Shown one piece after another: positions 1 through 9,011 of a stretch of DNA of 64,000 nucleotides. The notes under the pieces are model-generated. The model worked only from the letters and a program-made list of their open reading frames with translations. It was not told where the DNA came from and did not search any database. The number at the start of each line of letters is the position of its first letter. The first letter of the stretch is position 1. Origin of the DNA: a bacterium (GTDB taxonomy: Bacteria; Electryoneota; RPQS01). The position numbers were made by a program, and so were the translations under genes. Where the stretch lies: contig JAHDVH010000002.1 of assembly GCA_023382385.1 (NCBI GenBank), positions 448,219 to 512,218 on the forward strand, given 5' to 3'.

Positions 1-645
1 CGCCAGCGTCACCTTGCGCATCTCCTTCAGTTCACGGACAAACGTCAGAAGCTTGTCGAAACGCTTCTGCGATTCGAGCCGTCCCGCCGCGACAAGCAGC
101 AGCTCATCGTGAGCAAGATTCAATCTCCGTCGCAGTTCTCCCGCGTGCTGTTCCGTTTCGGTAACGCCGTTGGGAATCACGCTGACACCGCGTGGCGAGA
201 TTCCCAACTCGGCGTAGTGAGTGCGAATACTCTCAGCATTGACAATGACGTGCCGCACAATACGTTCGGCCAGAAACCGGTGATGCCGCTTGTGCGACCA
301 CACGGTGAAGCCGTGCCGCGCAACGACAGGAACACTCAGGAGTGCTCCGGCGAGTCCGAACTGCCAGCTCTCTTTATTAAAGTTGGTCAACACAATATCA
401 GGACGCGCACGCCGCAGCACGCCGACGGCATGCGCGAGGGCGAACGGATCGAAGTCGCCGCCGAACGTGCAGCTTTCACAGTGCACGCCGCGCTCCGTCG
501 CACGCAGGAGTAACTTGGAGTGCGGCCGGCAAATCAGCGTGACGTCGTGTCCGCGTGCAGCGAACCACAGCGAGCCTTCCACAAACCACTTTTCGCCGCC
601 CCCCCACAACTCCGGCGCGGCGGAATTGACCAACAGGAGATTCAC
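1..645 (-). CDS. Glycosyltransferase family 4, N-terminal part (runs off left edge)
   Basis: The frame is open from a GTG at 645 to the window edge (215 codons), so only the N-terminal half is seen. It starts VNLLLVNSAAPELWGGGEKW, the usual first beta-strand and glycine loop of a GT-B fold, and later has VIPNGV, typical of the GT4 acceptor/donor hinge. The GTG overlaps the stop of the ABC exporter upstream by a GTGA junction, so the two are translationally coupled. It resembles the glycosyltransferase at 4916-5989 (same WGGxEKW motif) and is probably a paralogue. Likely role: transfer of a sugar onto a lipid-linked surface glycan at the cytoplasmic membrane; donor and acceptor cannot be told. 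Confidence 0.85.
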   Translation of the reverse strand, partial: MNLLLVNSAAPELWGGGEKWFVEGSLWFAARGHDVTLICRPHSKLLLRATERGVHCESCTFGGDFDPFALAHAVGVLRRARPDIVLTNFNKESWQFGLAGALLSVPVVARHGFTVWSHKRHHRFLAERIVRHVIVNAESIRTHYAELGISPRGVSVIPNGVTETEQHAGELRRRLNLAHDELLLVAAGRLESQKRFDKLLTFVRELKEMRKVTLA

Positions 646-2480
646 TCGCCGCTGCTTTCGCGTTCGTAGAGTTGCGTGAGCGTGCGATAGAGGTCGCTGG
701 TCGCAAGCAGGGCGTCGTGTTTACCTTCAGCCTCAATCCGGCCTTCGTCGAGCACAATCACGCGGTCGGCGAAGCGAATCGAACTCAGGCGGTGCGCGAT
801 GATGATGACGGTGCGTGCCTGGAACAGCTCTTCGAGCGCTTGCTGAATCAGTCGTTCGGATTCATTGTCGAGCGCGGAGGTGGCTTCGTCGAAAATCAAC
901 AGCGGCGCGTCCTTCAGCAAGGCGCGGGCAATCGCGATGCGTTGTTTTTGTCCGCCGGAGAGTTGCGCTCCGCGTTCGCCGACGATGGTGTTGAGTCCCT
1001 GCGGCAGACGGTTGACAAATTCCGTGCATTGCGCGCGGCGCATAACCTCCTGCAGCCGTGCGTCCGGCACATCGTTCATTCCGTAGGTCAGATTGTAGCG
1101 CACGCTCTCATTGAAGAGAAAGACATCCTGACTGACGAGACTGATGTTGCGGCGCAGCGTGGACAGTGAGGCGTTCTGAATATCCTGACCGTCCCAAAGC
1201 ACGCGGCCGCGTTCGGGCGAGTAAAAGCGCGGCAGCAGATTGGCCATCGTGGTTTTGCCGCTGCCGGACCTGCCGACCAGCGCGATGCGTTCACCGCGGC
1301 GAATGTCCAGATGGACGTCGTGCAGCACCCAGCGTTCGGAAGTCGGATAGCGGAACCAAACATGGTCGAACGTCACGCCGCGCGACAAGCCGTCAATCTG
1401 CAGACCGCTCGTAACATCGCGTTCAATCGGTTCGGCGAGCAGCTTCTCGATTCGCGCGCCGGCTGCGGAACCGATTTGCAGATAGTTGTGCAGGCCGCCG
1501 ACCGCACGGGCCGGAGCGAGCATGGAGAACAGCACGACGATAAAGCGGATAAAATCTTCCGCGTCGAGCAGCGAACCGGAGAGCACCTGTTGTCCGCCAA
1601 GCAGAAGCACGGAAGCCAGAATAATGACGCCGATTGTTTCGGAAAGCGGTGACGCCAGCCGTTCGAGCCGCGCCAGCCTAAGAGAATTTTTGAAGAGCCG
1701 GAACGAGCGCGCTTCGAAGCGTTCCGTCTCGTGCGGTTCGGTGACCGATGACTTGATCAGCCGCGAGCCGCTGATGGTTTCCTGCAACGCGGCGGTGATT
1801 TCGGCCAAGCCTTCCTGAATGCGTCCCGACTTGCGTTTGAGACTTCCGCCGGTTTTGCGGTAAAGCACGCCGAACACGGGCACGATGACCAGCGCGGCGA
1901 GCGTCAACTGCCACGAAATACTGAACAACAGAATCAGCAGCGTGACGACGGTAATCGGGTCGCGCACGGCCTGTGTGAACACTCTTTGAAACGTCACCGA
2001 GACGGTGTTGACGTCGTTCATCACCGCGCTCATCAGTTCACCTGTAGAGCTTCGGTCATAGAATTCGTAGGGCTGGCGGATAACGTGCGTGTAGACGCGG
2101 TCGCGCAGGTCTTTAATCATGCGCTGTTCAACGAACGACACGAAGTGCAGTTGCAGATAGGCAAACAGGTTCTTCAACATGAAGACGATGACCAGCGCGA
2201 CACAGAGACGCGGCAGCACGACTTGCGGGTCGCCGCTGCCGAGCAGTTCCCACGACCACTGCTTCAAGCCGTCGTAGAGGCCGCGCAAACCGCCGGTGAG
2301 CACTTCGGTGTGCTGCGACGCGTCGGCTTTGTCGGGCAGAAAGATGAGATTCAGCACCGGAGCGATCAGCCAGATCGAGAGCGTGTTGAACACGACATAG
2401 CAGAGCGTCGCCAGCCCGGTCAGCACGAGGTGCCGCGGGTAGCGCTTGAAAGGATTTATGAAACGTAGGTAGGTGGTCAA
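642..2480 (-). CDS. MsbA-type ABC exporter (fused membrane and ATPase domains)
   Basis: A 612-residue half-transporter of the type I exporter family (MsbA/lipid A or lipid-linked glycan export). Residues about 1-330 carry the six-helix transmembrane domain. Residues about 360-610 carry the ATPase: Walker A GRSGSGKTT, Q-loop SQDVFLFN, signature LSGGQKQR, Walker B LLIFDEATSALD and the H-loop AHRL. Length is normal for a homodimeric MsbA-like protein. It is followed with a 4-base overlap by a glycosyltransferase, so its substrate is probably a lipid-linked saccharide, although drug or peptide export cannot be excluded from sequence alone. The gene lies just downstream of an AT-rich inserted gene (2512-4815). 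Confidence 0.93.
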   Translation of the reverse strand: MTTYLRFINPFKRYPRHLVLTGLATLCYVVFNTLSIWLIAPVLNLIFLPDKADASQHTEVLTGGLRGLYDGLKQWSWELLGSGDPQVVLPRLCVALVIVFMLKNLFAYLQLHFVSFVEQRMIKDLRDRVYTHVIRQPYEFYDRSSTGELMSAVMNDVNTVSVTFQRVFTQAVRDPITVVTLLILLFSISWQLTLAALVIVPVFGVLYRKTGGSLKRKSGRIQEGLAEITAALQETISGSRLIKSSVTEPHETERFEARSFRLFKNSLRLARLERLASPLSETIGVIILASVLLLGGQQVLSGSLLDAEDFIRFIVVLFSMLAPARAVGGLHNYLQIGSAAGARIEKLLAEPIERDVTSGLQIDGLSRGVTFDHVWFRYPTSERWVLHDVHLDIRRGERIALVGRSGSGKTTMANLLPRFYSPERGRVLWDGQDIQNASLSTLRRNISLVSQDVFLFNESVRYNLTYGMNDVPDARLQEVMRRAQCTEFVNRLPQGLNTIVGERGAQLSGGQKQRIAIARALLKDAPLLIFDEATSALDNESERLIQQALEELFQARTVIIIAHRLSSIRFADRVIVLDEGRIEAEGKHDALLATSDLYRTLTQLYERESSGE

Positions 2481-2511
2481 GATGAATCTGTCAATTATAT
2501 CGAATTCGACG

Positions 2512-4815
2512 CTACTGCTCTAACTTTTCTAACGAGTTCACCCAATCAAGAACATAGTTGTAGCTCTCATCAAACTTTTCAAATCCTGACTCAATCGGCG
2601 CATGGTGTGCCCACGCATTTCTAAAGGCACGCACACGACTTATGGCCGCGTTGAGCTCATCGTATTTGTGTTCAGTACTCTTGAAACACGGTAACACTTT
2701 AGGCTCACGGTTAGGACTAGCAACTCGATTCCGTATAGCGAATGCTAAGTCACTAAAGTTCGCAAAGTCCGCGAAGCTCTGCGCACAGATCTTCACACCA
2801 ATGGCGCGCATGTTAGTCTTAAACATTTTTTCCCTCTCTTGAATTTCACCCCAATTCCGCTCCGACCAGAGTTCAGAAGATTCAAGAACCTTTGGATTAT
2901 CAGAGAAGAGGTCCCGAAGTTTGGCTCTCATAGCTCGCTCGAGGGTTGCGAGTCTCTCGCCAATGTCTACCATTCTCACGTTGTGATCGCTAAAGACTTT
3001 AGTCGGGAGTAGACCAGAAAAGCTTCCGATTTCCACAAACTTCTCTTCCATATAATGCTGCGATTCAATCAGGCGCTGAAAGACTGTTAAGCTGAAGTCA
3101 TGTCCAAGCCCCTTGAGGCCCTCAAGTGTTTTGACGATATGGGGCACAGATAACTCGGGCCAATGATCATAGATTCGCCGTCGCAGTTCCTTACTAACTC
3201 CGTGTTCCAACGCGCGCGCTCCAGCCTTCCTTCCCAATTCTCTGTAGCGCGGGTGCATACTCAAAATACTGCGAGGAGTAGTTGAAAGCGACTGCGCCGT
3301 GCATGCATTTAGAATCTGGGTCAACGGGTAGAACTTGTCTAGAAAAGCTCCCAACTCATATGAAAGAGCACTACTCTCTTCCTTCTGGTCAGGCAAATAT
3401 CTCAAGACTGCTTCAATGGGATCTTCGGGTACTTGCAAAACCGCTGTTTCAAAGTCGGCCAGTATTGCATCCTCTTCGCCTTGACTCTTTGCTTCAGATA
3501 ATTCTTGAACATTTCTAAATATATCTATCAGCGCGCCAAAAGTGTCGACATGTCTAGCAAGCTCTGGCTTTGAGCGTACTGCCACTAATAGACTCTCCAA
3601 CGACTCACGAATCACGGCGAGATCCGATTTGTATGAAACTTTGGTCTCATTTGATAGGACACTTCTTGCAATACTTTGTACTTGTCCCAAGAGAAAATCT
3701 TCAACTGTTATCTCAAGTACGAATCCGTATTCTGCAAGATAACTCAGCGGATCACTGATTAGAGAACTCGAATGTACAGGATAGAGAATATACGCAGCTA
3801 CGCTTCTTGCTGCAGCACAGAGAATAGTCTCTGTAAAGCGTTCTGGATGTAAAAGGTAGCAAAGGCGCGCAATAAGAACGGCTTCAGCAACATTCAGGGA
3901 AGTGGTCAAAAGAGTGTCATCTATTTCAAATTCGTTTATTCGATCAAGAGTTGCTAACCAATCCCAAGTATGATAAGAGTCAAGCTCATCAAAAGGTGCT
4001 TCTTCGATCATATGAAAAGAATAGAGAAGCAAATGAACAAATTGGTCGTGAGCATTCCATAGGCCATACATTGATATTTCGCAATCGAGGCTTAGCAGAT
4101 CTACTGGTGCTTTTTCTTGTTCATCGCCAATCATATCATGCGAGACAAGCGTGTGAAGATTTGGGAAATTATGAAGGAGTTTCCATTCCATGATTAATAC
4201 TTCGACTACGCGCTGTCGGAATGTGCCAAGGAAATCCCATTCTTCGCGTAATCTATAGATTGGGTAATAAGTTTCCGGCGTTTCTATTTCAAGGAGTTCG
4301 CAGACCGCTTCATTAACCTTCGCCTTTGCCACATGCTGTACTTCTTCGTCAGACAACTCTGGCCATTTCTGTTTGATGTCCGGAAGTAATTTCTGTCTTT
4401 CCCGCTCAATGAACTCTACGGGATTGCCCTCGAGTTTCTCGAGCTTCTTCAGACTAATTCTTGCCTTGGCAAGAATCCACTCAAACAGATACTTGTCGGC
4501 TGTATCGAGTTCCTTCAACACAAATGCACAGAGCCTTGCCCTATCCATGTCCTTATATGAAAGCGCGCTCTTGTCTTGCTTCATGTACCAACGCAGATAC
4601 TGCCGGACGGATTGTTCGTGTCGCAGATTGAGAGCGGGCGGGATCATGCTTGGGGCTCGATGGCGACATACCTCACAAAGTCCGCCTTTCTGCATGGGGT
4701 TCAGGACGGGAGTGCCTTTCTGTTGAATGATCAAGATATCATCCAACGAAATTCTCATGGTTTCCCGTCCGCATGCAGGACATCTTAAGAAAGTGTAGTT
4801 ATTCTTGTCTATCAT
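2512..4815 (-). CDS. Large protein with N-terminal zinc ribbon and C-terminal HEPN-like RX4H motif
   Basis: Not a family I can name. The ATG at 4815 is preferred to the TTG at 4830; no strong ribosome-binding site is visible. The 767-residue product opens with a two-knuckle zinc ribbon (CPAC at 12-15, CEVC at 47-50). A long helical middle without ATPase motifs follows. The C-terminus has an RNAWAHH segment (R732, H737) in a predicted helical bundle, matching the RX4-6H signature of HEPN ribonucleases and Swt1-type HEPN domains. The gene is clearly AT-richer than the exporter and glycosyltransferases around it, which suggests transfer. It sits alone inside a glycan locus with a dispersed repeat 86 bases upstream of its start. 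Inference: a solitary defence or RNA-cleaving protein. The HEPN reading is tentative. Confidence 0.7.
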   Translation of the reverse strand: MIDKNNYTFLRCPACGRETMRISLDDILIIQQKGTPVLNPMQKGGLCEVCRHRAPSMIPPALNLRHEQSVRQYLRWYMKQDKSALSYKDMDRARLCAFVLKELDTADKYLFEWILAKARISLKKLEKLEGNPVEFIERERQKLLPDIKQKWPELSDEEVQHVAKAKVNEAVCELLEIETPETYYPIYRLREEWDFLGTFRQRVVEVLIMEWKLLHNFPNLHTLVSHDMIGDEQEKAPVDLLSLDCEISMYGLWNAHDQFVHLLLYSFHMIEEAPFDELDSYHTWDWLATLDRINEFEIDDTLLTTSLNVAEAVLIARLCYLLHPERFTETILCAAARSVAAYILYPVHSSSLISDPLSYLAEYGFVLEITVEDFLLGQVQSIARSVLSNETKVSYKSDLAVIRESLESLLVAVRSKPELARHVDTFGALIDIFRNVQELSEAKSQGEEDAILADFETAVLQVPEDPIEAVLRYLPDQKEESSALSYELGAFLDKFYPLTQILNACTAQSLSTTPRSILSMHPRYRELGRKAGARALEHGVSKELRRRIYDHWPELSVPHIVKTLEGLKGLGHDFSLTVFQRLIESQHYMEEKFVEIGSFSGLLPTKVFSDHNVRMVDIGERLATLERAMRAKLRDLFSDNPKVLESSELWSERNWGEIQEREKMFKTNMRAIGVKICAQSFADFANFSDLAFAIRNRVASPNREPKVLPCFKSTEHKYDELNAAISRVRAFRNAWAHHAPIESGFEKFDESYNYVLDWVNSLEKLEQ

Positions 4816-4900
4816 GCTATCAGGTGTCAAGTTTGGAGGGTGACGTTTTGAAACTGAAGGAGTCTTGACTCACAGTCTAAATTGGTTCGATCTATGGAGG

Positions 4901-4926
4901 GATCCTTCACTTCGTTCAGGATGACA
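4901..4926 (-). repeat. Dispersed repeat copy overlapping a glycosyltransferase stop codon
   Basis: On the minus strand this reads TGTCATCCTGAACGAAG followed by TGAAGGATC. Other copies or relatives are at 27941, 29727, 60279, 60352 and 60514. The TGA inside the repeat (4916-4918) is the stop codon of the glycosyltransferase upstream, whose last residues (LSS) are therefore repeat-encoded. It lies between that gene and the AT-rich HEPN-like gene. Confidence 0.75.
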
Positions 4927-5989
4927 GAAGTTCCGTGAAGAACTCTTCCATCTTCTTCGCCATGGTTGTCCAGTTATGTGTGGTTTCGATAGCCGACTTG
5001 CCGCCGGCAATGCAGGTGTCGCGCAGGGTTACGTCGCGCGCCATTTCGAGAATCGCTTCGCTCATCTTCTGCGCGTCGCCCGGTGGAACGAGCAGGCCGC
5101 GCTTCCGGTCGTGCACAATTTCCGCCGAGCCTTCGATGGCCGTAGCGACAATCGGCACACCGGCGGCCCAGGATTCGAGAATAAAATTTGAAACGCCTTC
5201 TCGATAGGACGAGGAAACGGAAAGCTGCGCGCGGGCGAGTTCACGTGAGAGATGCTGTGTGAAGCCGCGCAAGCGTACATATTCGGAGAGGTCGAGCCGC
5301 TCAATTTGCGCGTCCAGAATGTCCGCCTGATCACCGCTGCCCCAGATTTCGCAGATCAGGCGCGGTTCCTTTCGGACAGCCAGAGCCATCGCATCAATCA
5401 GAACATCAAAGCCCTTGTCGGTTTCCACGCGTCCGGCGGCTAAAACGAGAATCGGTTCGGCCGGTCCGGGGCGTTTGGCAGAAGATTGCGGATGCGCGTC
5501 GCTGTCCACTCCGTTATAAATGACGCGAATGCGTTCGCCTTTCACCCACGAATGCTTGACCAGCGACTCTTTGACAGCTTCGGCATTGACGATGATTCCA
5601 TCCGGCCAGACCCCATAGCGCAGTCGCTCTTTGATGGTGTCGGGCAGCGTGCGGGTGATTCCCATGCGCATGACATATTTGGCGCGCGTGCCAAGCGCGG
5701 CAAAGCCGCCCAGCCAGTAGTCGCGGCTGCGGGTTGGCAGAAAAATGTCGATCTTCTCACGCTTGAGAAAGCGGTGAAGGCTCCAGATGGTGCTTAGGTC
5801 GGCATCGTTCGTGAATGGTAGTTCGAGCCAACGCACATTCGGGGAGCTTTGGCGGCTTTCCCAGAGTTTAAGAGTGCGGACTGCAACGGTGACCTCATGA
5901 CCTCGCGAGGCCAGCGTGTCAGCGGCTTTCAGGGTCCATTTCTCGTTACCGCCCCACATCAGCGAGGCATTGGAAAACAAAATTCGCAA
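4916..5989 (-). CDS. Glycosyltransferase family 4
   Basis: A 357-residue GT-B enzyme with an N-terminal acceptor domain (MRILFSNASLMWGGNEKW) and a C-terminal Glycos_transf_1 domain. The latter shows VIYNGVD at the hinge, LAAGRVETDKGFDVLI as the first donor-domain strand, and the EGVSNFILESWAAGVPIVA segment holding the nucleotide-sugar EX7E-type motif. Expected reaction: retaining transfer of a hexose from a nucleotide sugar to a membrane-linked saccharide. It is closely similar in layout to the partial gene at 1-645. Its last codons and stop come from a dispersed repeat copy, so the native C-terminus may have been altered slightly. Confidence 0.9.
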   Translation of the reverse strand: MRILFSNASLMWGGNEKWTLKAADTLASRGHEVTVAVRTLKLWESRQSSPNVRWLELPFTNDADLSTIWSLHRFLKREKIDIFLPTRSRDYWLGGFAALGTRAKYVMRMGITRTLPDTIKERLRYGVWPDGIIVNAEAVKESLVKHSWVKGERIRVIYNGVDSDAHPQSSAKRPGPAEPILVLAAGRVETDKGFDVLIDAMALAVRKEPRLICEIWGSGDQADILDAQIERLDLSEYVRLRGFTQHLSRELARAQLSVSSSYREGVSNFILESWAAGVPIVATAIEGSAEIVHDRKRGLLVPPGDAQKMSEAILEMARDVTLRDTCIAGGKSAIETTHNWTTMAKKMEEFFTELLSS

Positions 5990-6079
5990 GGGAAGATTCG
6001 GGGGTCAATGACAATCTATAAATATCGACAAAATAGCAGGGAGAGTCAAAAGCCCGCATGTATCTAATACTACAGATTC

Positions 6080-6108
6080 TTGACTCATCGCGCTTTTTTT
6101 CGCATATT
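6080..6108 (+). promoter_or_regulatory. Promoter of the feo operon
   Basis: TTGACT (6080-6085), a 17-base spacer, then CATATT (6103-6108). This fits the -35/-10 pattern seen elsewhere in the window. Transcription would start near 6115, directly upstream of the operator, leaving a leader of about 50 bases to the feoA TTG. Confidence 0.6.
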
Positions 6109-6114
6109 GGGAGT

Positions 6115-6169
6115 CGTTAGGTTAGAAGCCTCGAAGATTACACAAAGAAAGTTAGATAAATCTAACTTT
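6115..6169 (+). promoter_or_regulatory. Iron-type operator region of feo: half site plus 22-bp palindrome
   Basis: 6148-6169 is a perfect inverted repeat, arms AAAGTTAGAT and ATCTAACTTT around AA. At 6115-6123 lies GTTAGGTTAG, like half of the DtxR/IdeR consensus (TTAGGTTAG). Both sit immediately downstream of the feo promoter, the position expected for a metal-responsive repressor. Whether the protein is of the DtxR/MntR or Fur type cannot be decided from the site alone. Confidence 0.65.
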
Positions 6170-6473
6170 GAAAACGCAATCCAAACATTATAAATGTCTT
6201 ACCTGCGAGCTTTCCGGCTCGTCGGACACTCTTTGCCATTTGGACTGCCTACCTGTGGGCAGTCGATGTCAGTTAATTGAGATTGAAGATCCCTCGGACA
6301 ACCTGCTCCGGCTGATGGAAATGGGGCTGGTGCCGGGGACGAATGTTGTGATTGAGCGGACGGCGCCCTTAAATAGTCCGTATAGCCTCCGTCTGCCGGG
6401 CTGCACATTGGCCGTCCGCCGCGAGGACGCCAAGCATCTTGTGGTTTCGCCGCTTCCCGACACTTCCGAATGA
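6168..6473 (+). CDS. feoA: FeoA, small SH3-like ferrous iron transport protein
   Basis: The C-terminal about 75 residues are a normal FeoA core: LPVGSRCQLIEIE, then LLRLMEMGLVPGTNV, VIERTAP and CTLAVRREDAKHLVV. FeoA is a cytoplasmic SH3-fold protein that binds and modulates FeoB. The start is uncertain. The TTG at 6168 gives 101 residues with an unusual cysteine-rich extension (CLTC, later CHLDC) but overlaps the operator by two bases; the TTG at 6240 would give a core-only protein. No ribosome-binding site decides this. The stop overlaps the feoB ATG, so the genes are coupled. Confidence 0.88.
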   Translation: MKTQSKHYKCLTCELSGSSDTLCHLDCLPVGSRCQLIEIEDPSDNLLRLMEMGLVPGTNVVIERTAPLNSPYSLRLPGCTLAVRREDAKHLVVSPLPDTSE

Positions 6474-8704
6474 CCGTAAGTCCACGCCCTGAAGTTCAGA
6501 CGCCGACGCAAACACGTCGGCTTATTGCTATTGCGGGTAACCCGAACTCGGGGAAGACGACGCTGTTCAACCGGTTGACGGGAGCACGGCAGAAGGTTGG
6601 CAACTATCCCGGAGTGACGGTCGAGCGCAAAACGGGCAGCATCACGTTAGCCTCCGGTGAAGTGATAGACCTTGTGGATTTGCCGGGCAGCTACAGTGTT
6701 GCGGCGCGCTCGCCGGAGGAGCAGATTTCGCACGACGTATTGTCGGGAGTGAGTCAGGGACTGCGGCGACCGGACGCGGTGGTGGTGGTATTGGATGCGA
6801 CAAACTTGCGGCGCAATCTGTATTTGGCGACTCAGTTGCGCGACATGGGCATGCCGCTGGTGGTTGCGTTAAATATGATGGATTTGGCGCGCGAGCGCGG
6901 GTTTCAAATTGACCCCGCGAAACTTGCGACTGCCATTGGCTGTCCGGTGATACCGATTGTGGCGCGGTCGGGTGAAGGAGTGGAGCAGCTATTAGCCAGT
7001 CTGGAACTTTCTCAGCGCGTCAGCGAGCCAAGCGGCACAATTCCTCGGTTCATTGATAAGCTGCCCGACACGTTGGAGGCGCCGGTTCAGGAACTTAGCG
7101 AGGGGTTGATTCAAAGCAAACTAACGGACGCAGAGCACGCACGTGCGGAAGCTCTGTGGCTGCTGATTTCCACTTTGGACGGTGACGAAGCGGTGAAGAT
7201 TCCACCGACCAAGGCCGCGCTGACGAAGCGGGTGCTCAACCGGTATGAATTGACCACGCGGGAAGTGCGGGCGATTGAAACGAGCGGCCGCTACCAATAT
7301 TTGAAAGATTTGATGGTGCTGTCGGCAGCCGTAGAGTTGGACCGCCCGCACCGGATTACGGAACTGCTCGACCGAGTTTTGCTGCACCGGCTGTTCGGCC
7401 CGCTGGTGTTTCTGGGGACGATGGCCTTTGTGTTTCAGTCGATATTTTCGTGGGCCGAACCGGCGATGGGGCTGACCGAAGAGCTGATTGGCGGGTTGTC
7501 GAACGGCATTGGAAGTCTGCTGCCGGAGGGTTTGTTCAGGAGTATGGTGGTGGACGGCGCGGTGGCTGGATTCGGGAATGTGGTGGTGTTTCTGCCGCAG
7601 ATACTGCTGCTGTTTTTCTTTATCGGAATACTGGAAGACTCCGGCTATATGGCGCGCGCGGCGTTTCTGATGGACCGTATCATGTCGAAAGTCGGTTTGG
7701 ACGGACGCGCCTTCGTGCCGTTGCTGTCGAGTTTCGCGTGCGCAATACCGGGGATTATGGCAACGCGAACGATTGCCTCGCGCAAGGACCGGCTGGTGAC
7801 CATTCTGGTCGCACCGTTGATGTCATGCAGTGCGCGCCTGCCGGTCTATACTTTGATTATCGGGACGGTGTTCGCGGCGAATCACCGGGTGCTGGGCGTG
7901 TTCACGGTGGGTGGACTTGTGCTGATGAGCATGTATTTGCTCTCGGTGTTTGCCGGCATCGGGATTGCGGCGCTGTTTAAGCAGACGATTCTCAGGAGTC
8001 CGCCGCCGCCGTTGTATTTGGAATTGCCGACCTATAAGTGGCCGTCTTTGCGTTCAGTAGTGATCAATCTGCTGGATCGCGCAAAGCTGTTTGTGGTGCG
8101 GGCGGGGACTGTGATTCTGGCGGCGACTGTGGTGCTGTGGGCACTGATGAATGTGCAGGTGAAGGAGACGGATGCGGCTCCTTTTGAGCGGGCGCGAGCA
8201 CAGGTTGAGGCGAACACCCGCTTGGACCGCTCGGCGCAGGATGCGGCCATTGCCGAGATTGACGCGCGGGAGTCTTCGCTGCGGCTTGAGCATTCGCTGG
8301 GCGGACAGATCGGCAAATTCATCGAACCGGTGCTGAAGCCGCTCGGCTTTGACTGGAGGATGGGTGTGGGAATTCTGGCGAGTTTTGCGGCACGGGAGGT
8401 CTTTGTAAGCTCGCTGGCGGTGGTACATGGAGTTACCTATTCGGAAGAGAACGACGTGACGCTGTGCGAGACACTGCGGACGGCACGGAGCGACAGCGGC
8501 ACGCTGATATACACGCCGTTAGTCGGCTTGGCGCTGATGGTGTTTTTCGTGCTGGCCTGCCAGTGCATGTCGACGGTGGCAATCGTGAGGCGTGAGACCA
8601 ATTCATGGCGGTGGCCGGCCTTTATGGTGACTTATATGAGCATCTTGGCCTGGTTAGGAGCGTTCGCGACCTATCAGGGCGGGCGCCTGTTGGGATATCA
8701 CTAA
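6470..8704 (+). CDS. feoB: FeoB, ferrous iron transporter with GTPase domain
   Basis: A 744-residue full-length FeoB. The N-terminal G domain has G1 GNPNSGKTTLFN, G3 DLPGSYS and G4 NMMD, followed by the helical GDI domain. The membrane part includes the gate segments (two Gate repeats, with LLSSFACAIPGIMATR and PLMSCSARLPVY) and a FeoB_C domain. It moves Fe(II) through the inner membrane. It follows feoA with an ATGA overlap, and a small Cys-containing membrane protein follows, the usual FeoAB plus accessory order. Regulation is probably by the palindrome upstream of feoA. Confidence 0.97.
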   Translation: MTVSPRPEVQTPTQTRRLIAIAGNPNSGKTTLFNRLTGARQKVGNYPGVTVERKTGSITLASGEVIDLVDLPGSYSVAARSPEEQISHDVLSGVSQGLRRPDAVVVVLDATNLRRNLYLATQLRDMGMPLVVALNMMDLARERGFQIDPAKLATAIGCPVIPIVARSGEGVEQLLASLELSQRVSEPSGTIPRFIDKLPDTLEAPVQELSEGLIQSKLTDAEHARAEALWLLISTLDGDEAVKIPPTKAALTKRVLNRYELTTREVRAIETSGRYQYLKDLMVLSAAVELDRPHRITELLDRVLLHRLFGPLVFLGTMAFVFQSIFSWAEPAMGLTEELIGGLSNGIGSLLPEGLFRSMVVDGAVAGFGNVVVFLPQILLLFFFIGILEDSGYMARAAFLMDRIMSKVGLDGRAFVPLLSSFACAIPGIMATRTIASRKDRLVTILVAPLMSCSARLPVYTLIIGTVFAANHRVLGVFTVGGLVLMSMYLLSVFAGIGIAALFKQTILRSPPPPLYLELPTYKWPSLRSVVINLLDRAKLFVVRAGTVILAATVVLWALMNVQVKETDAAPFERARAQVEANTRLDRSAQDAAIAEIDARESSLRLEHSLGGQIGKFIEPVLKPLGFDWRMGVGILASFAAREVFVSSLAVVHGVTYSEENDVTLCETLRTARSDSGTLIYTPLVGLALMVFFVLACQCMSTVAIVRRETNSWRWPAFMVTYMSILAWLGAFATYQGGRLLGYH

Positions 8705-8748
8705 GGGAAGTTGGGAGCGAAGAGGAGCAAATCGCAGGGTAACGCGCA

Positions 8749-8946
8749 ATGTCCGATACGGCAAACCTGATACTCGTGGCGCTCGGCGTCGGAGCCTCCT
8801 TGGCCTTCCTGGTGCTGCGGAAGCTGCGCCATTTGCGGCAGGGTCGACGGGACTGGTCGAGCGGGCATGCAGAAGCGTGCGACAGCTGTCCGATAATCGA
8901 GATACGCAAGGCTCAGGAGCGGCTGCGCATCACAATACAGAAATAG
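8749..8946 (+). CDS. FeoB-associated small membrane protein with a CxxC motif
   Basis: A 65-residue protein with one N-terminal membrane helix (about residues 6-22, LILVALGVGASLAFLVL), a basic stretch and a CDSC pair (about residues 45-48). Its size, topology and place 44 bases behind feoB match the FeoB-associated Cys-rich membrane proteins found in many feo operons. Their function is unsettled; a role like FeoC is often suggested. A strong hairpin terminator follows. Confidence 0.75.
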   Translation: MSDTANLILVALGVGASLAFLVLRKLRHLRQGRRDWSSGHAEACDSCPIIEIRKAQERLRITIQK

Positions 8947-8950
8947 CGAA

Positions 8951-8978
8951 CGGGCGCCGCACAGGCGCCCGCATTGTT
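8951..8978 (+). terminator. Terminator of the feo operon
   Basis: Arms CGGGCGCC (8951-8958) and GGCGCCCG (8964-8971) around GCACA, followed by CATTGTTT. It lies just after the small membrane protein and before a convergent gene, so it may work in both directions. Confidence 0.75.
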
Positions 8979-9011
8979 TGATGGTCCCCCGAGAGGTCGG
9001 CTGCGGGAAAC

